Shown here piece by piece: positions 37,101-45,137 of a stretch of 64,000 nt of DNA. Source of the DNA: Mauremys mutica (lineage: Eukaryota; Chordata; Testudines; Geoemydidae); NCBI RefSeq assembly GCF_020497125.1, contig NC_059081.1, positions 13,009,105 to 13,073,104 of the forward strand, in the 5' to 3' direction. The translations under genes were made by a program, and so were the position numbers. Under the pieces are notes generated by a model. That model saw only the letters and a program-made list of their open reading frames with translations. It made no database searches and was not told the DNA's origin. The first letter of the stretch is position 1. Each line of letters opens with the position of its first letter.

Positions 37101-38048
37101 CCTCTGTTTCAGCTTGCACAATGAAAGTAGCTGAGTCTTTCAGGTTCTCTTACACTAGCACACTGCTGCAGTATTTAGGGTGGAAGCACTGTAAGGAGGC
37201 ATTGGGAAAAAAAACCTTGTCCATTGGAATTATAATAATTATGGAAAAAACTTCTCTTGGTTTTAGATTTCATAAAAGCTTGTTTTGACAGCTAAATTAT
37301 GCACTTAGTTTCAAATCAATTCCATTCTCTCATTCTTGACTGTAAAATTATCTAACTTAAAAGGCAACCAGCAAAGTGAAAAAATTCTTTGCTTCTTTAT
37401 GCTATGTAAGGGAAACCATGTGAGGTTCAGTTCTGCATGCTTTTAGCTTAGAAATATCACAGCTTGTCTTTCCTGGAAGACTCCTTAGGAGGAGTAGGGA
37501 GCAGAAGGGAGCTTTCCAAGTCCTTAATTGAAAGCACAGGTTGTTGAGTTTTTTCCATATTCTCCCACCTGTTTGTCAAGCATTAGTGTTAAATGGGGTA
37601 GGGAAGGTGTCTGCCTAAGATAAACAGTAACATCCTTTCCTCTCAATTGGGCCAGTTTCATTCTCTTTGTACTTCATGTCTAAATCCTACAACTAGCTCT
37701 CCAGTTATCCAGACAATCTCTGGGGGGGAAAAAAACACATGATAGATAGGCCTAAAATTTTGAGAGAAGAGGAAATTGTGAAAGGAGTGGGGAAAAGCAG
37801 CATGTAAACCCTTCAAACTTTTACATCCCAAAGCAGAAAAAGGCAGCACTTTTCCCCCAACCCCCATTTTCATAGGTGTCAAGAATAGTGAAGCTGTTTG
37901 CATAAAAGTAAACTTTCAAAACCACTTTCAATTATTTCATCCTTCTTTTAGGTTTCCATTGTTCTCAACTGTCTACCAGATCTGCTATGAGGGTAGGTTG
38001 GTCCAAGAATTCATCTCTTGTCTACAGAATCATCCACAACACATGTAA
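12768..38048 (+). CDS. GPD1L2: Cytosolic NAD-dependent glycerol-3-phosphate dehydrogenase, third paralogue (eight coding exons)
   Basis: The enzyme interconverts dihydroxyacetone phosphate and sn-glycerol 3-phosphate with NADH/NAD+, feeding glycerolipid synthesis and the glycerophosphate shuttle. Eight exons (41, 178, 141, 139, 113, 234, 107 and 97 coding bases) total 1050 bases, giving 349 residues, the usual family length. All introns are GT-AG and every phase matches. The protein has the N-terminal GSGNWG dinucleotide-binding motif, the lysines of SLIK and GALKN, and the CYGGRNRK substrate loop. Diagnostic positions are mixed: [25 protein letters not shown] and a QNHPQHM end resemble GPD1, while [20 protein letters not shown] resembles GPD1L. 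LMLN is the convergent neighbour; human GPD1 and GPD1L lie elsewhere. I therefore infer the GPD1L2/gpd1c paralogue. The family call is very secure, the symbol less so. Confidence 0.9.
13720..14418 (-). pseudogene. Penelope GIY-YIG endonuclease fragment, left copy
   Basis: This is the C-terminal piece of a Penelope polyprotein. The GIY-YIG nuclease is visible as [12 protein letters not shown] followed by [18 protein letters not shown], with a downstream conserved KPVGEHF glutamate and the terminal WEWLGHYTN before the stop. Four cysteines in the CNKAGCQLC...MCQQC arrangement may form the CCHH-type metal knuckle known upstream of this domain. It extends about 80 bases further 5' than the right copy ([14 protein letters not shown]). 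The reverse transcriptase is missing, so this is a 5'-truncated remnant although the frame is open. Confidence 0.88.
14421..15037 (+). pseudogene. Penelope GIY-YIG endonuclease fragment, right copy
   Basis: This is a near-identical mirror of the left copy, starting at the [12 protein letters not shown] block and ending at the same WEWLGHYTN stop. The GIY-YIG residues and C-terminal glutamate are preserved. The near-identity of the arms points to recent insertion or to copying between arms. No reverse transcriptase is present. The upstream open frame from 14339 includes spacer sequence and is not native. Confidence 0.88.
15235..15276 (+). ncRNA. Degenerate hammerhead-like core, Penelope right copy
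   Basis: CCGAAGA at 15235-15241 replaces the canonical CTGANGA, followed by a strong hairpin GTGAGC/GCTCAC, GAAA at 15259-15262, and a short helix-III-like AGC-TCAT-GCT. A mirror copy lies near 13487-13528 on the other strand. The T-to-C change in the core predicts loss of cleavage. Confidence 0.45.
15373..15860. other. Intron 1 sequence, no element resolved
   Basis: No exon or clear transposon. There are short G-rich and CA-rich runs near 15384-15392 and 15462-15472. Confidence 0.4.
15865..15990 (+). repeat. L2-like LINE 3' end
   Basis: The words 'gactgtaagctctttgtggc', 'agggacc' and 'cagcacaacagggaccc' followed by 'aaataatgataaa' match the L2-type 3' UTR pattern. Confidence 0.6.
16240..16400 (-). 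repeat. MIR-like SINE relic, antisense
   Basis: The stretch contains 'gatggggaaactaggtagct' and 'ttgcccaaaatcacaaagta', the reverse complement of the MIR 'GACCTTGGGCAAGTCA' type core. Confidence 0.65.
16609..16828. mobile_element. GC-rich non-autonomous hAT element
   Basis: A perfect 8-bp duplication CTGTGAAA lies at 16601-16608 and 16829-16836. The ends are inverted: left CGGGGCGGCTCTGG against right CCTGGAGCCGCCCCTG. The interior is GC-rich with no ORF of note. It is related to the element at 3547-3899. Confidence 0.88.
17797..18004. mobile_element. Small Penelope head-to-head inverted dimer
   Basis: The left half reads antisense from a long tail (TATCAGAGGGGTAGC...) to the hammerhead-like stem; the right half reads sense from 'ggtattcacccacgaaagct' to a shorter tail ending 'ctttgctgcttttaca'. 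They meet at the palindrome GGATGCATCC near 17917. The flanks TATTTTCTAAG (17786-17796) and TATTTACTAAAG (18005-18016) form an imperfect 11-12 bp target duplication. Confidence 0.85.
18170..18295. repeat. Fold-back repeat
   Basis: The block 'cagattttgaaaagcgccta' at the left is mirrored by 'cctttgaaaaggggacgagg' and 'gattttgaaaattt' at the right, a decayed palindromic MITE pattern. Confidence 0.45.
18590..18720 (+). repeat. MIR SINE relic
   Basis: Contains 'ttcaggcaaatcaccttgcc' and 'ccacctgtaaaatggggtta', the MIR core and tail. Confidence 0.7.
19252..19553. mobile_element. Non-autonomous hAT element (family B, copy 1)
   Basis: A perfect 8-bp duplication TTCTGGAC lies at 19244-19251 and 19554-19561. 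The ends CAGGGGTAGGCAATC and GGTTGCCGACCCCTT are inverted repeats. An inverted-orientation relative lies at 32999-33292. Confidence 0.9.
20268..20560. mobile_element. Fold-back element (MITE)
   Basis: Inverted blocks include 'attctggaataagagtgctt' against 'ctcttattccagaataagtg' near the centre, and 'ttataccagtataa' near the left against 'actggtataacttccccatg' at the right. No coding capacity; the borders are approximate. Confidence 0.6.
20548..20675 (+). repeat. L2-like LINE 3' end
   Basis: Contains 'gctcagggcaagggctgtct' then 'acaaggcctcacacaatggg', the L2-like pattern. Confidence 0.6.
21605..21703. repeat. Palindromic repeat (fold-back MITE)
   Basis: The left half 'ggcctgatttgcaaagatgc' is mirrored by 'ctttgaaaattaggcc' at the right, around 'cccattgaaatcaacaggag'. 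This is a frequent short hairpin family; weaker relatives lie near 20100-20175, 30765-30880 and 50570-50700. Confidence 0.6.
21715..21995 (-). repeat. MIR-like SINE relic, antisense
   Basis: Contains 'acagattgggaacagagaga' and 'atccagggtcacagagaaag', then 'aaccaggaac' and 'ccagtgccttaaccacaaa', the reverse-complement order of MIR-like elements in sauropsids. Confidence 0.65.
22890..23016 (+). mobile_element. Penelope 3' fragment with target duplication
   Basis: The element spans 22899-23007 and is flanked by TAATTTCAC at 22890-22898 and 23008-23016. It holds the CTGAAGA...GAAA hammerhead-like core and the tail 'taaggtgccaccagactcct'. Confidence 0.85.
22916..22956 (+). ncRNA. Hammerhead-ribozyme-like core in Penelope 3' fragment
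   Basis: CTGAAGA satisfies the CUGANGA consensus. A helix-II hairpin with one bulge (GTGAGGT/ACCCAC) follows, then GAAA and a helix-III-like GC-TTAT-GC. The base expected to pair with the last A of GAAA is C, not T, so cleavage is doubtful. Confidence 0.45.
23026..23189. mobile_element. Short hAT-like element
   Basis: The inverted ends CAGTGGTTCTGAGCC and GGTTGAGAACCACTG are those of hAT/Charlie-type elements. No target duplication is visible, so it is old or its border is damaged. Confidence 0.7.
23868..24045 (+). CDS. GPD1L2: GPD1L2 coding exon 2
   Basis: The acceptor follows TTACACAG; the first base completes tryptophan, then GSAIAKIIG finishes the nucleotide-binding loop. It encodes 59 further codons including KMWVFEE and ENVKYLPGH, and ends at donor GTAAGT. 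Confidence 0.95.
24046..27161. other. GPD1L2 intron 2
   Basis: Mostly unique-looking sequence. A small hairpin repeat at about 24530-24605 pairs 'tgtaaatcagcaca' with 'tgtgctgatttaca'. A decayed fold-back element is likely at about 25235-25455 (poly-pyrimidine blocks with 'ttccagcaca' words). No exon was seen. Confidence 0.5.
27162..27302 (+). CDS. GPD1L2: GPD1L2 coding exon 3
   Basis: Forty-seven codons in phase 0, from VAVADVVEA to GISLIK. It includes FVIPHQF and the conserved lysine of SLIK (Lys120 in human GPD1 numbering). The acceptor is CCTAG and the donor GTAATT. Confidence 0.95.
28126..28264 (+). CDS. GPD1L2: GPD1L2 coding exon 4
   Basis: It encodes [15 protein letters not shown] through [16 protein letters not shown] to CETTI plus one base. 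The SEVADEK form is GPD1-like; GPD1L has NEVAAEK. The acceptor is ACCAG and the donor GTAATG. Confidence 0.95.
29145..29580. repeat. 47-bp minisatellite, about nine copies
   Basis: Each unit reads approximately ggctcaggcctctggagcag followed by gggctgagcaacagcaaagt and caatata. Copies differ mainly at one or two sites (aaa/aga, gtc/ggc). The array is contiguous without spacers. Confidence 0.92.
29692..30294 (-). CDS. Proline- and glutamate-rich open reading frame of unknown function
   Basis: A 200-codon minus-strand frame starts at [10 protein letters not shown] and ends at DPTDQRL. It is rich in P, E, D and R, with [13 protein letters not shown] and [11 protein letters not shown] clusters and a late [11 protein letters not shown] segment. 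It shows no recognised domain, signal peptide or membrane segment. It lies wholly inside the GC-rich composite repeat and in an intron of GPD1L2, antisense to it. GC-rich DNA often leaves long chance frames, so coding status is doubtful; it may be a remnant of a repeat-borne protein. Confidence 0.25.
   Translation of the reverse strand: MWLPSGPAEGAPCQTPKWAETPLPVPAPRKSRGGTGSIKGRRQSSVRSQQPPGADVPAGAPDREPSRNQGSCPDWPPLPRAHYEEEEPPEPPRDRYWDHPLDRPCAPPEEEPPGLSRPCFPEEPPEQAWPDFPEALPDLPASPDPEEPRTFDWPEPDPSVQVGPEGDMECSPGIADPCQATDTEVPMSVCCGQDPTDQRL
31195..31300 (-). repeat. MIR-like relic, antisense
   Basis: Contains 'aagtgacttggccatacccaa' style words followed by 'ggcaggattagagct', the usual MIR order. 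Decayed. Confidence 0.4.
31723..31835 (+). CDS. GPD1L2: GPD1L2 coding exon 5
   Basis: Two bases complete glycine, then 37 codons from CKNEKHG through [15 protein letters not shown] to CGALK. The final lysine corresponds to the catalytic Lys204 of GPD1. The acceptor is CCACAG and the donor GTTAGT. Confidence 0.94.
31900..32035 (+). repeat. MIR-like SINE relic
   Basis: Contains 'tggccttgggcaaatcatat' and 'acctcataagtgtgttgagg', the central MIR pattern. Confidence 0.55.
32105..32200 (+). repeat. L2-like 3' end fragment
   Basis: Contains 'cataagctcgtagtggtagg' and 'agcatctagcacaatt', a decayed L2-type end. Confidence 0.4.
32382..32510 (+). repeat. L2-like LINE 3' end
   Basis: Contains 'actgtaagctctgtggggca' then a body ending 'aatgtaaatgagaaatacta', as in L2-type ends. 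Confidence 0.6.
32999..33292. mobile_element. Non-autonomous hAT element (family B, copy 2, inverted)
   Basis: The ends are CAGGGGTCGGCAACC and GGTTGCCTACTCCTG. The flanks CCATAGGC and CTGTAGGC agree at six of eight positions, an aged 8-bp duplication. The interior matches the reverse complement of 19252-19553, including the 'cattttaacatttttagaat' and 'tttaaaattaaattaaaatg' blocks. Confidence 0.85.
33724..33957 (+). CDS. GPD1L2: GPD1L2 coding exon 6
   Basis: Seventy-eight codons carrying the C-terminal helical substrate domain: [48 protein letters not shown] and RTGK. The DFGDNTK form is closer to GPD1 (GFGDNTK) than GPD1L (RCGDNTK). Confidence 0.96.
34552..34658 (+). CDS. GPD1L2: GPD1L2 coding exon 7
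   Basis: It encodes [19 protein letters not shown] through MLKQKNMID plus two bases of a lysine codon, ending at GTAAGT. This exon is distinctly GPD1L-like. Confidence 0.95.
35200..37055 (+). mobile_element. Degenerate CR1 LINE with partial reverse transcriptase
   Basis: This is a longer CR1 copy in intron 7 of GPD1L2. A decayed reverse transcriptase is readable in pieces (a segment like [15 protein letters not shown] near 35735-35780), followed by 'gatctgggggttatcatgga' and 'gggagatttaggttagatat', and the 3' end 'cacattttt atgattctat'. Many stops and gaps make it inactive. The family normally transcribes and inserts by target-primed reverse transcription. Confidence 0.85.
37952..38048 (+). 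CDS. GPD1L2: GPD1L2 coding exon 8 with stop codon
   Basis: The first base completes lysine, followed by [15 protein letters not shown] to QNHPQHM and TAA at 38046-38048. The acceptor is preceded by a pyrimidine run ending TTTTAG. Confidence 0.95.
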
Positions 38049-38112
38049 GAATTTCACGTGGCTCATCCGGATGTGCATTCATCTCTTCTGGGCTTCTCTC
38101 GACTTGGTAGTA

Positions 38113-38118
38113 AATAAA
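38113..38118 (+). terminator. Candidate polyadenylation signal for GPD1L2
   Basis: AATAAA lies 65 bases after the stop codon. It could end a very short 3' UTR, but longer isoforms into the downstream repeat-poor DNA are equally possible. Confidence 0.4.
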
Positions 38119-38339
38119 AGCTGCCAAATAAGTCATGTGGCACATAACTCTTCTTGTAAAGGCAATGTAGACTTTTTTTTGGTACAGTCAGCCTGAATAT
38201 TTCAATATTATCTCCAAGGAAGTAGGATGGATACAGGATTTAATAACCTTAATTAATACGGGTTTGACTTTGGTTGGTCTTTTCAGAATCAGCCCTAGGA
38301 AAATTCTTTTCTTTCCTGTTGATAATAAGTAATGCTAAA

Positions 38340-39024
38340 GATTTTGTCACAAATGTTTTTAGTAAAAGACACAGGTCATGGGCAAAACAGAGAGAAATTC
38401 ATGGAATCCATAACCTGTCCATGACTTCTACTAAAAATATCCCTGACAAAATGGGGATCCTCGGATCCCCACACTATGAGGCAGCAATGCAGGGGCAAGG
38501 AGCCGCCTGCAGCAGTTGGTGGTTGTTGGGTATCCCTATCACCTGCAGCTCCTGGCATCCCCCAGGAGCCAGGAGCTTGGGTTCCCCACTGAAGCCCAGG
38601 GCTGCCCGCTACCTGCAGTGTCTGGGAGCTTGGGGTTCCCCTCCACCTCTAGCCTGAAACTGGGTGGATGTTTCCCTCACCCCCCAGCACCTGGGAGCTG
38701 CAGGGGTTACCCCGCCAGCTGGGGTTGCAGGGAGCTTGGGGCTCCCCTGCCACTTCATGCCAGGACTCCAGTTCCCCTGCTGCAATGCCCACAGAGGCTG
38801 GGAGGTCAGGGTTTTTCCTGCCACCGCCAGCAGGGAGCTTGTTCCTCAGCCTGCAGCAGCAGGGAGTTTGGGGGTTCCCCTGCTGCCCGCAGTGGCTGGG
38901 AGCTCCGGGGCCCTCCAGATGCTGCGGGGGTACCCTGCAACTCCCTGCGCCAGTGGGCGGTGTGGACTCTGCAGCTCCCAACCATCGGAGGCTGAAGTCA
39001 CGGATTCCATGACTAAATCAGAGA
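38340..39024. mobile_element. Unclassified GC-rich interspersed element
   Basis: The ends are weakly inverted ('agattttgtcac' against 'gtcatggaatccgtgactt' read in reverse). Near the left end 'aggtcatgggcaaaacagag' and 'cataacctgtccatgacttc' form a hairpin. The interior is rich in 'gggagcttggggttcccc' variants repeated about every 60-90 bases, giving several long spurious frames. It sits just after the GPD1L2 stop codon. Confidence 0.5.
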
Positions 39025-40848
39025 CTTAATTATAAGCAGTCCTCATACTCATCTGCCCCCCACCCACATCAAATCTAATTCTCGTGCACCTTATCACTTT
39101 GCCCACTAATATTTCTCATACAGAAACAGTGCAAAGATGCATGTAATTTGGAGAAAAACCACTTGGAAAATAAATAAAAAATTAGTTAACTTTTCCTTAA
39201 GAAAAGACTACTTCAGTATTGTCAAGCGGCAAACATGGGCTTATACAGTTCCCCTGAAATACAATTCCAATTCAAAAGCAAGGTGTCAATACAATTTCTT
39301 ACCCAATTTGATTTCCTAATAGAAAGCTTGTAGAAAAGGGTAATTGTTACTCTACTCAAATATGACTGACTGTTCAGTAAACACAATCAAAGCAGTTTAA
39401 TAGAATGAAAATCTTACCTCTGAAGCTTCCATGTGTCCTGGTGAGGGATTTTCATTAATTTCTTTTCTTAAAGTACAAGGATTTCGGAGAGATTAAATAA
39501 CAGTGCAAAATGCATCTGTGTTTAGCATCAGTATTTCTCAGCAACTGATGCCTAGTAATTATCATTAGTCAAGATAGCAAATGTATCTAAGACTGATAAT
39601 TAGGGTCCAAGCTTCACCCTGATGTATACCATGTGCAATACTGTTGATTTCAATGGGGGTGACAAGTGTGCAAAGAGCGGTAGAATTTGGCCAGTGAAGT
39701 TAAAGCCCTTGAGGTTTCACTGCTACACACGCACAAAATAATTGCTATAAACGCACAGACTTCCTATATTACATTGGTGAATGAGTCTCTGCATTTTAAC
39801 TCTAGGTAGGAGGCCCCATTAGAGGCCAGTGCAACTTCATGCATCATCCAGTAGACAGCAAGCACTGCAGCCACAACCCTGCTCCTCCTAGAGATTAAGC
39901 TAGCCAGTTCCATCATGCATTCTACACTCAAAGATATCCACATCACTACTGAATCTTAGTGACACCCATGCTGACTCATGCACCAATGTTTTAAATTTGC
40001 TACAGTTGGCAGCCAGATTTCAAGGCTGTAATTTAACTTTTTGAACACCGTTTTATAACTGTTTGGCTAACTTTGCATACTTGATGTTTTCCAGGGTTAA
40101 AGCCATCTATGAATGAATTGTGGTACTTTTTTATATTCCAACCTTCTGAAAAAACATGTACATTAAGGATGTAACCTACTTTTTGCACAAAATTGCCTCT
40201 ATTTCGCTGTCATGCTAGGGCATAAGTTAGTATTTTATAAATTCTCTATACAAAGACTGAAGAAAAAGATTTTTACATTAGAAAGATTTTTTTCTTCCAC
40301 ATTTTACAAGAACCCTGTTACATCCCTGACATTGATTTGTTCAGATTAAAAATATAGAACCATGGGGGAAAAAAAACAAAAACCTCCGCCTTAAAGATGA
40401 TCAGGAAACAGCCACACAACTCCCATCCATTTCAATGGGAAGTGTATGCCTAAATTCCTTACACAGCTTTGAAAACTTCAACTTACGTCTTTTTGGGGTT
40501 GAATGTAAATATGTTGCATGATTTTTAAATGGAAATTACGATCATAGGTTTGAAGTTTTGGGCCCTTTCTTTGCTCTCCTTAGTCAGGCCAAACTCCATT
40601 TGAAGTCATTTTAATATTATAGTGCGTTTTCAGGTTTAGACAATGTATATCGAGTACGAGTTCATATAAGTATAAAGCAATTTAACTCTGCTAAATTTAT
40701 AAATATTTGCTGTAATTTCATTTTGCAAAGGCACGGTTAAAATAATTGACAATTCTAATACATAAATTACTCTCTGTTTAGTTTGAATTTACAATGTGTG
40801 TCATTCTCAGAGAAGGGCAAGACTGAGATACAATTTTCTAGACAAGTG

Positions 40849-40854
40849 TTTATT
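40849..40854 (-). terminator. Candidate polyadenylation signal for LMLN
   Basis: AATAAA on the minus strand, about 4.2 kb beyond the LMLN stop codon, at the edge of the repeat-poor interval. Other AATAAA-like hexamers occur nearer, so its use is uncertain. Confidence 0.3.
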
Positions 40855-43800
40855 GATGTACAAGGATTTGTTTCATTATTTGAAGATGGCAGTACCTAAC
40901 ACATGAAAACAAAACCTTCCACTCACAACAGCACAAACAAAAGTTAGCCCTTAATCCTCAATTCCAGTCACAAAAAATAATGTAAAATTTACTCTACATT
41001 TATATTCTGTACTAAAATAGGAAACACATACTCAAGGTCACAGTCAGTTCTCTCATCCAAAATAATTCTGTTTTCAGAATAAAGGTGACATTTGTACCCA
41101 TAGGCCCAATACCACATACCACACAAACGTACCACTTAATGTATACGCATGGACCTTAACCTTGCAAAGCGATATAAATGCATACAGAGCCTTACACCCA
41201 CATCATCCCTTCCATCTCACTTTGCAGAGTCAGGACTTTATACTGCTCAGCCACAGGTCACCAACTTGACATTAATAGGAACTCTGGAGAAGAAAAAACA
41301 TACGCCTCTCCAGCTGCACTGAGATACATTAGTGTAGAAAAAATTTCAGGACAGAAAATATTTGAAAACAGGCACCGTCCCTCCTAAATAAGGGCAGAGG
41401 ACATACGATTTTAGATTAGATATTTGTTCCTAGTTTACTAGTGCACATCAAAAAGATAAACTACATTGTACTAACAGTCAAGTAAAACATTGGAGCAAAA
41501 TTCTCCTTAGACACCTGCAATGGATCCAGATTCCAAAGTCCCAGGAGTCAGCTCATTTAAGAGAGCACAGCACTGGAGTAACAGTACTGCCTGGTGGTTT
41601 GGAGCATTTTGCTCATTGCAAACAATTTATCTGACCAAGAACTATCCCTCTCTCCCTGTAATTCTTTGAGACCAGTGCCACTGTTGTGTTCCTCAAATCT
41701 AGCTCACCTGAACTTTCAGTTGCTATTTTAGATTAAAACTAGGAAAAAAAATTGTGAAACACCTTTGAGAAAGGCGACACTGTTTTTTCCTATAAGCAAA
41801 TATGTAGTGCTTTACAAAATAATTATAATATAAATCAAGAAAATTCAGCTACAGCAAGTCAAGTAACTTATTTGCTAGTCCAGGAAGAAAGCTGTAAGTA
41901 CATCACAGAATAAGTGCAACTAGGAAGCAAGAGTAGCTTCCTGCAGGTTATTTTAGAAAAATAACACTGACAATTTTGTTAGACAACACTTAAGGCTGCC
42001 TAAATGACTGTTTAAAGTAGGACTTTCAGCTGTATATTCTGCATTCTGAAATGGCTTATGCTTCCTACTCTAATTCTGCTCTTAAAAACCTGAGATGTTT
42101 TTACTTATTCAGCTTGAGATTTGGAAGTTAACAGTATGTTGAATATTTAAATCTAAGACAGTATAGAAAACTGAGGTAGGTGGTTTTATTCAGTTATTCC
42201 TTCTGAGATGGAAAGGGATATTTCCACTGCACTGGCAGCCACCTCTTCACTCTCACCTTAAAGGTGACCTCATTACATCTATCAGCCATCACATTGTTAT
42301 TACAATGGGGCTACCTGTCATTAGCTTACTAATATAAAAATATCGAGTGTTTGATTTAACCTGTTCAAATACATTTTTCTACAAAAATCAGGAAGTCACT
42401 TCCAACTCTACCATTCATAGCTGGATTCTTGACTGCTGCATGTGCTCACAGAAATCATGACTGAAATCTCAGGATTATTAAGGCAATTATATTTTTACTT
42501 CACTGGATACATTAAAAACAACTACTCAGCAAGTACTGTTAAGTCTGCCTGGAAGTGTTCTGACACGTAGGTGAGTTCTCCCTCTACAATGCACGATGGT
42601 CACTTTCACTTATTATATAGTACACAATGCAGATGTAAGAAAGCACTGTCTTTTCAAGTCACCTTACATGTTTCACTACATTCTCAGAGAACAGACTGAG
42701 CAATTGGGATAGATAACTGTTCAGTTGAAGATAAGATTATTCATTCAAAGATAGCAAGTTTCACATTTGTACAGACAGGAGATCAAATGTCAAATGCAAT
42801 AAATTAACACTGGTAAAAATGCTTAACAGCTATAAAGTTAATCAGAAAGTTGAGACAGTGCAAATATTTTACATTATTAAGAAAAAATAACCAAGAAAAA
42901 TTTTCAAGTATAAAAAGCATCATTGTTGAGTGATGCTACTTAAATTCTATTATTGCACGACAGACAAAAGATACAATATCAACCTCTGGGGCCTAAGAAA
43001 TCTTTTCAAACCATTATGCGTTTTCAAGGAACCATTTCACACTGTTGTTGCGTTGTGTATATATTAACATTTATCGGTCTGTTCATTATTTTTAGTGTGT
43101 CTTAATCCAAATTTGTATGCGTTTTAAAAAACTATAGCAATTAGGGATAAAATGTTTTAAACACACATATTTAAAGCTAATTTAGGCCTCGTATAATTTA
43201 AAGCAGTGTATATAACTTGGAACTAGCCCAATGCAAAGGATTCTCAGTTATGATTCCTTAGGGCAGTTTTAACTTGTGTAGCAAATTGGGGATTCAGTGA
43301 CATTGGCCACATTACAAAAACCCTATTTTTATGGGGATAATGTTAAAAAAAATGCAGTAGGCATACAAAGATTTTTCTTTAACATGCATATAACCATAAC
43401 GGAAACTCTCCCTACTAATGGACAAGTTCATCTGTGACCAGAGGATTTTTATTCCATATCTTCACCCTTTTTTCCTTGCAAAAAGTCCCTGACAAATCCA
43501 TTTCCTTATAGCAGCTTAAAGGGAGGTTAGAAGATAGTTATCCTCCTTGTCTTGGTATATGCTGGAACCACTGGGCACTCCTGCCCCCTCACATCTGTAA
43601 TGGAAACAGTTTTCTGAGAATCAGAACTATCAGCATGGACAGACTGAATAGGGCAAGACTTATTTGTAAGTCCAAAAGGGGTAAGATACGGGCAAGTTTG
43701 CATCTCTAAGTGCCCCCAGGAGCAGCCATCCTGTAGAAACAGCAATTCTACACATTTCCCTAAATCTAGTAGATTTTGTGCACCACTAACTTGTGCTTCT

Positions 43801-44130
43801 TTATAGCACAGTATGCCCTGGTTTAAAAAAATAGCTGTTGTCATAGCAGTATTTTAAATCTTCATATATCCAGTATCACTTTAGAGATCAGCCACATGTC
43901 CATCAGAAGAGCCAGTCTATAGTTTTCTTAGTGTGTTTATCTTGTTTTGGCCTAAAGTAGTCACTGTCTTTGTTTACTACAGTTGCCATCACTATTATTT
44001 TTCCCCCAAAGGAAAGTCAAGTTAGAGTACAGGTGTTGTGTGTTCACATTATCTATGCAGAATAGAACACATTACTTCACTGCTGTTTAGCTCTCAACAC
44101 CCATAAAGTGCCAAAAAAAACCCAAAACCC

Positions 44131-44162
44131 ACCACCCCCACCCCCACCCCCACCCCCCACCT
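44131..44162 (-). repeat. C-rich tract, G-quadruplex potential on the LMLN sense strand
   Basis: The plus strand reads (CCCCCA)n-like 'caccaccccca cccccaccc' continuing to 'ccacccccc'. The minus strand, sense for LMLN, therefore has at least four runs of four or more G separated by single T, an excellent quadruplex candidate in the likely 3' UTR. Confidence 0.8.
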
Positions 44163-45036
44163 CACCTGCACTCTGAACACTGATACTGAAGGTAAAGGAC
44201 AAAAACTACTGTAGTGAAGTGAAATATTTTGACCATACCATCAAAAGTACATCAGTGAACCCCCTTCTTAAAGTTACCCTGGTAAGATTCAAATACGTAG
44301 TGCATCAATTTTCATATAACTGGCACGCGTTCAATGAGAGTGGGCTTCAAAAAGCTGAAGTGGGATTACTAAAATATTTGAATAAATGTAAAGAAACAAA
44401 TCTGATGAAAAAATATACCATCAATTCACCATAAGTTTCAAAGTACAGAATAGTATTTTGGCAGCAATGCCATAATATCAGTGTTTTGTGTGTATGTCTG
44501 TGCGTGTGTGGCTGAAATTGCAAGACTCGCTAAAAGCCCATTTCAGCCTAGGTTCCTAGCAGCAATGCCAACTGATTTTTTTCCATGGCTTTTCACTAAA
44601 GAAACATTGAGGTATATCTCCAGTTTGAGGATGCTAAAAAACAACATCCTGCTATCACTTACACAGAGGATTTAGCAAAACAAAATCCAAGAAGCACTCT
44701 TACAGTTTCACATGTATATCACTAATGACTGAGTTGCCAGTTGCCTAATGCAGCTAGCATATTTGATCTTCAAAAGTTGTTACTGTTAAAATTAAAGGTC
44801 TGAATTCCGAAAATACTGGCACTTATTGAGAAAGCATAGTAAACTTTGCCTCCTCTTAAAAGCTAGCTGCTGTTGTGAGCACCTTCTTGGCTACAAGCAG
44901 TAGTGAGATAGACCAAAAGGCAATCGTCCAGTGTGAGACTGCTGCCTGCAGAGATGTTGCACTACGGTAGTGCTCTTGACTCGAGGAATGCAGCATGGTG
45001 GTGAAGTCTTGGAGTAAGTACATTTTTTACCCACAC

Positions 45037-45137
45037 TTAAGTCCATACACACAGAAGAAATCCTGTCAGCAAGGGGATCAAGTTAGCCATCAACAGCCAG
45101 AGAGTTACAACCAGGCTGGAGGAACAGGAGCACAAAT
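45037..45137 (-). CDS. LMLN: LMLN exon L with stop codon
   Basis: It encodes (D)[17 protein letters not shown] and [15 protein letters not shown], then TAA at 45037-45039. This is a cysteine/serine-rich junction followed by a C-terminal hydrophobic helix, as in vertebrate LMLN. The acceptor is ACTTTAG. Confidence 0.92.

Larger units (their letters stand above)
39025..45036. other. Transposon-poor AT-rich interval between convergent genes
   Basis: No CR1, Penelope or hAT copy was recognised here, unlike every other 6-kb stretch of the window. A weak hairpin repeat may lie at 39600-39705. The interval is flanked by the two stop codons, so it probably contains long 3' UTRs; the AATAAA near 40850 on the minus strand is a candidate end for LMLN. 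Confidence 0.55.

Noticed and set aside
12768..38048. Calling the gene plain GPD1 or GPD1L
   Set aside because: Diagnostic residues are mixed and the LMLN neighbourhood fits neither; a third paralogue explains both facts better.
38516..39029. Several frames of 110-159 codons on both strands
   Set aside because: They arise from GC-rich internally repeated DNA of an unclassified element; frames exist in nearly all phases.
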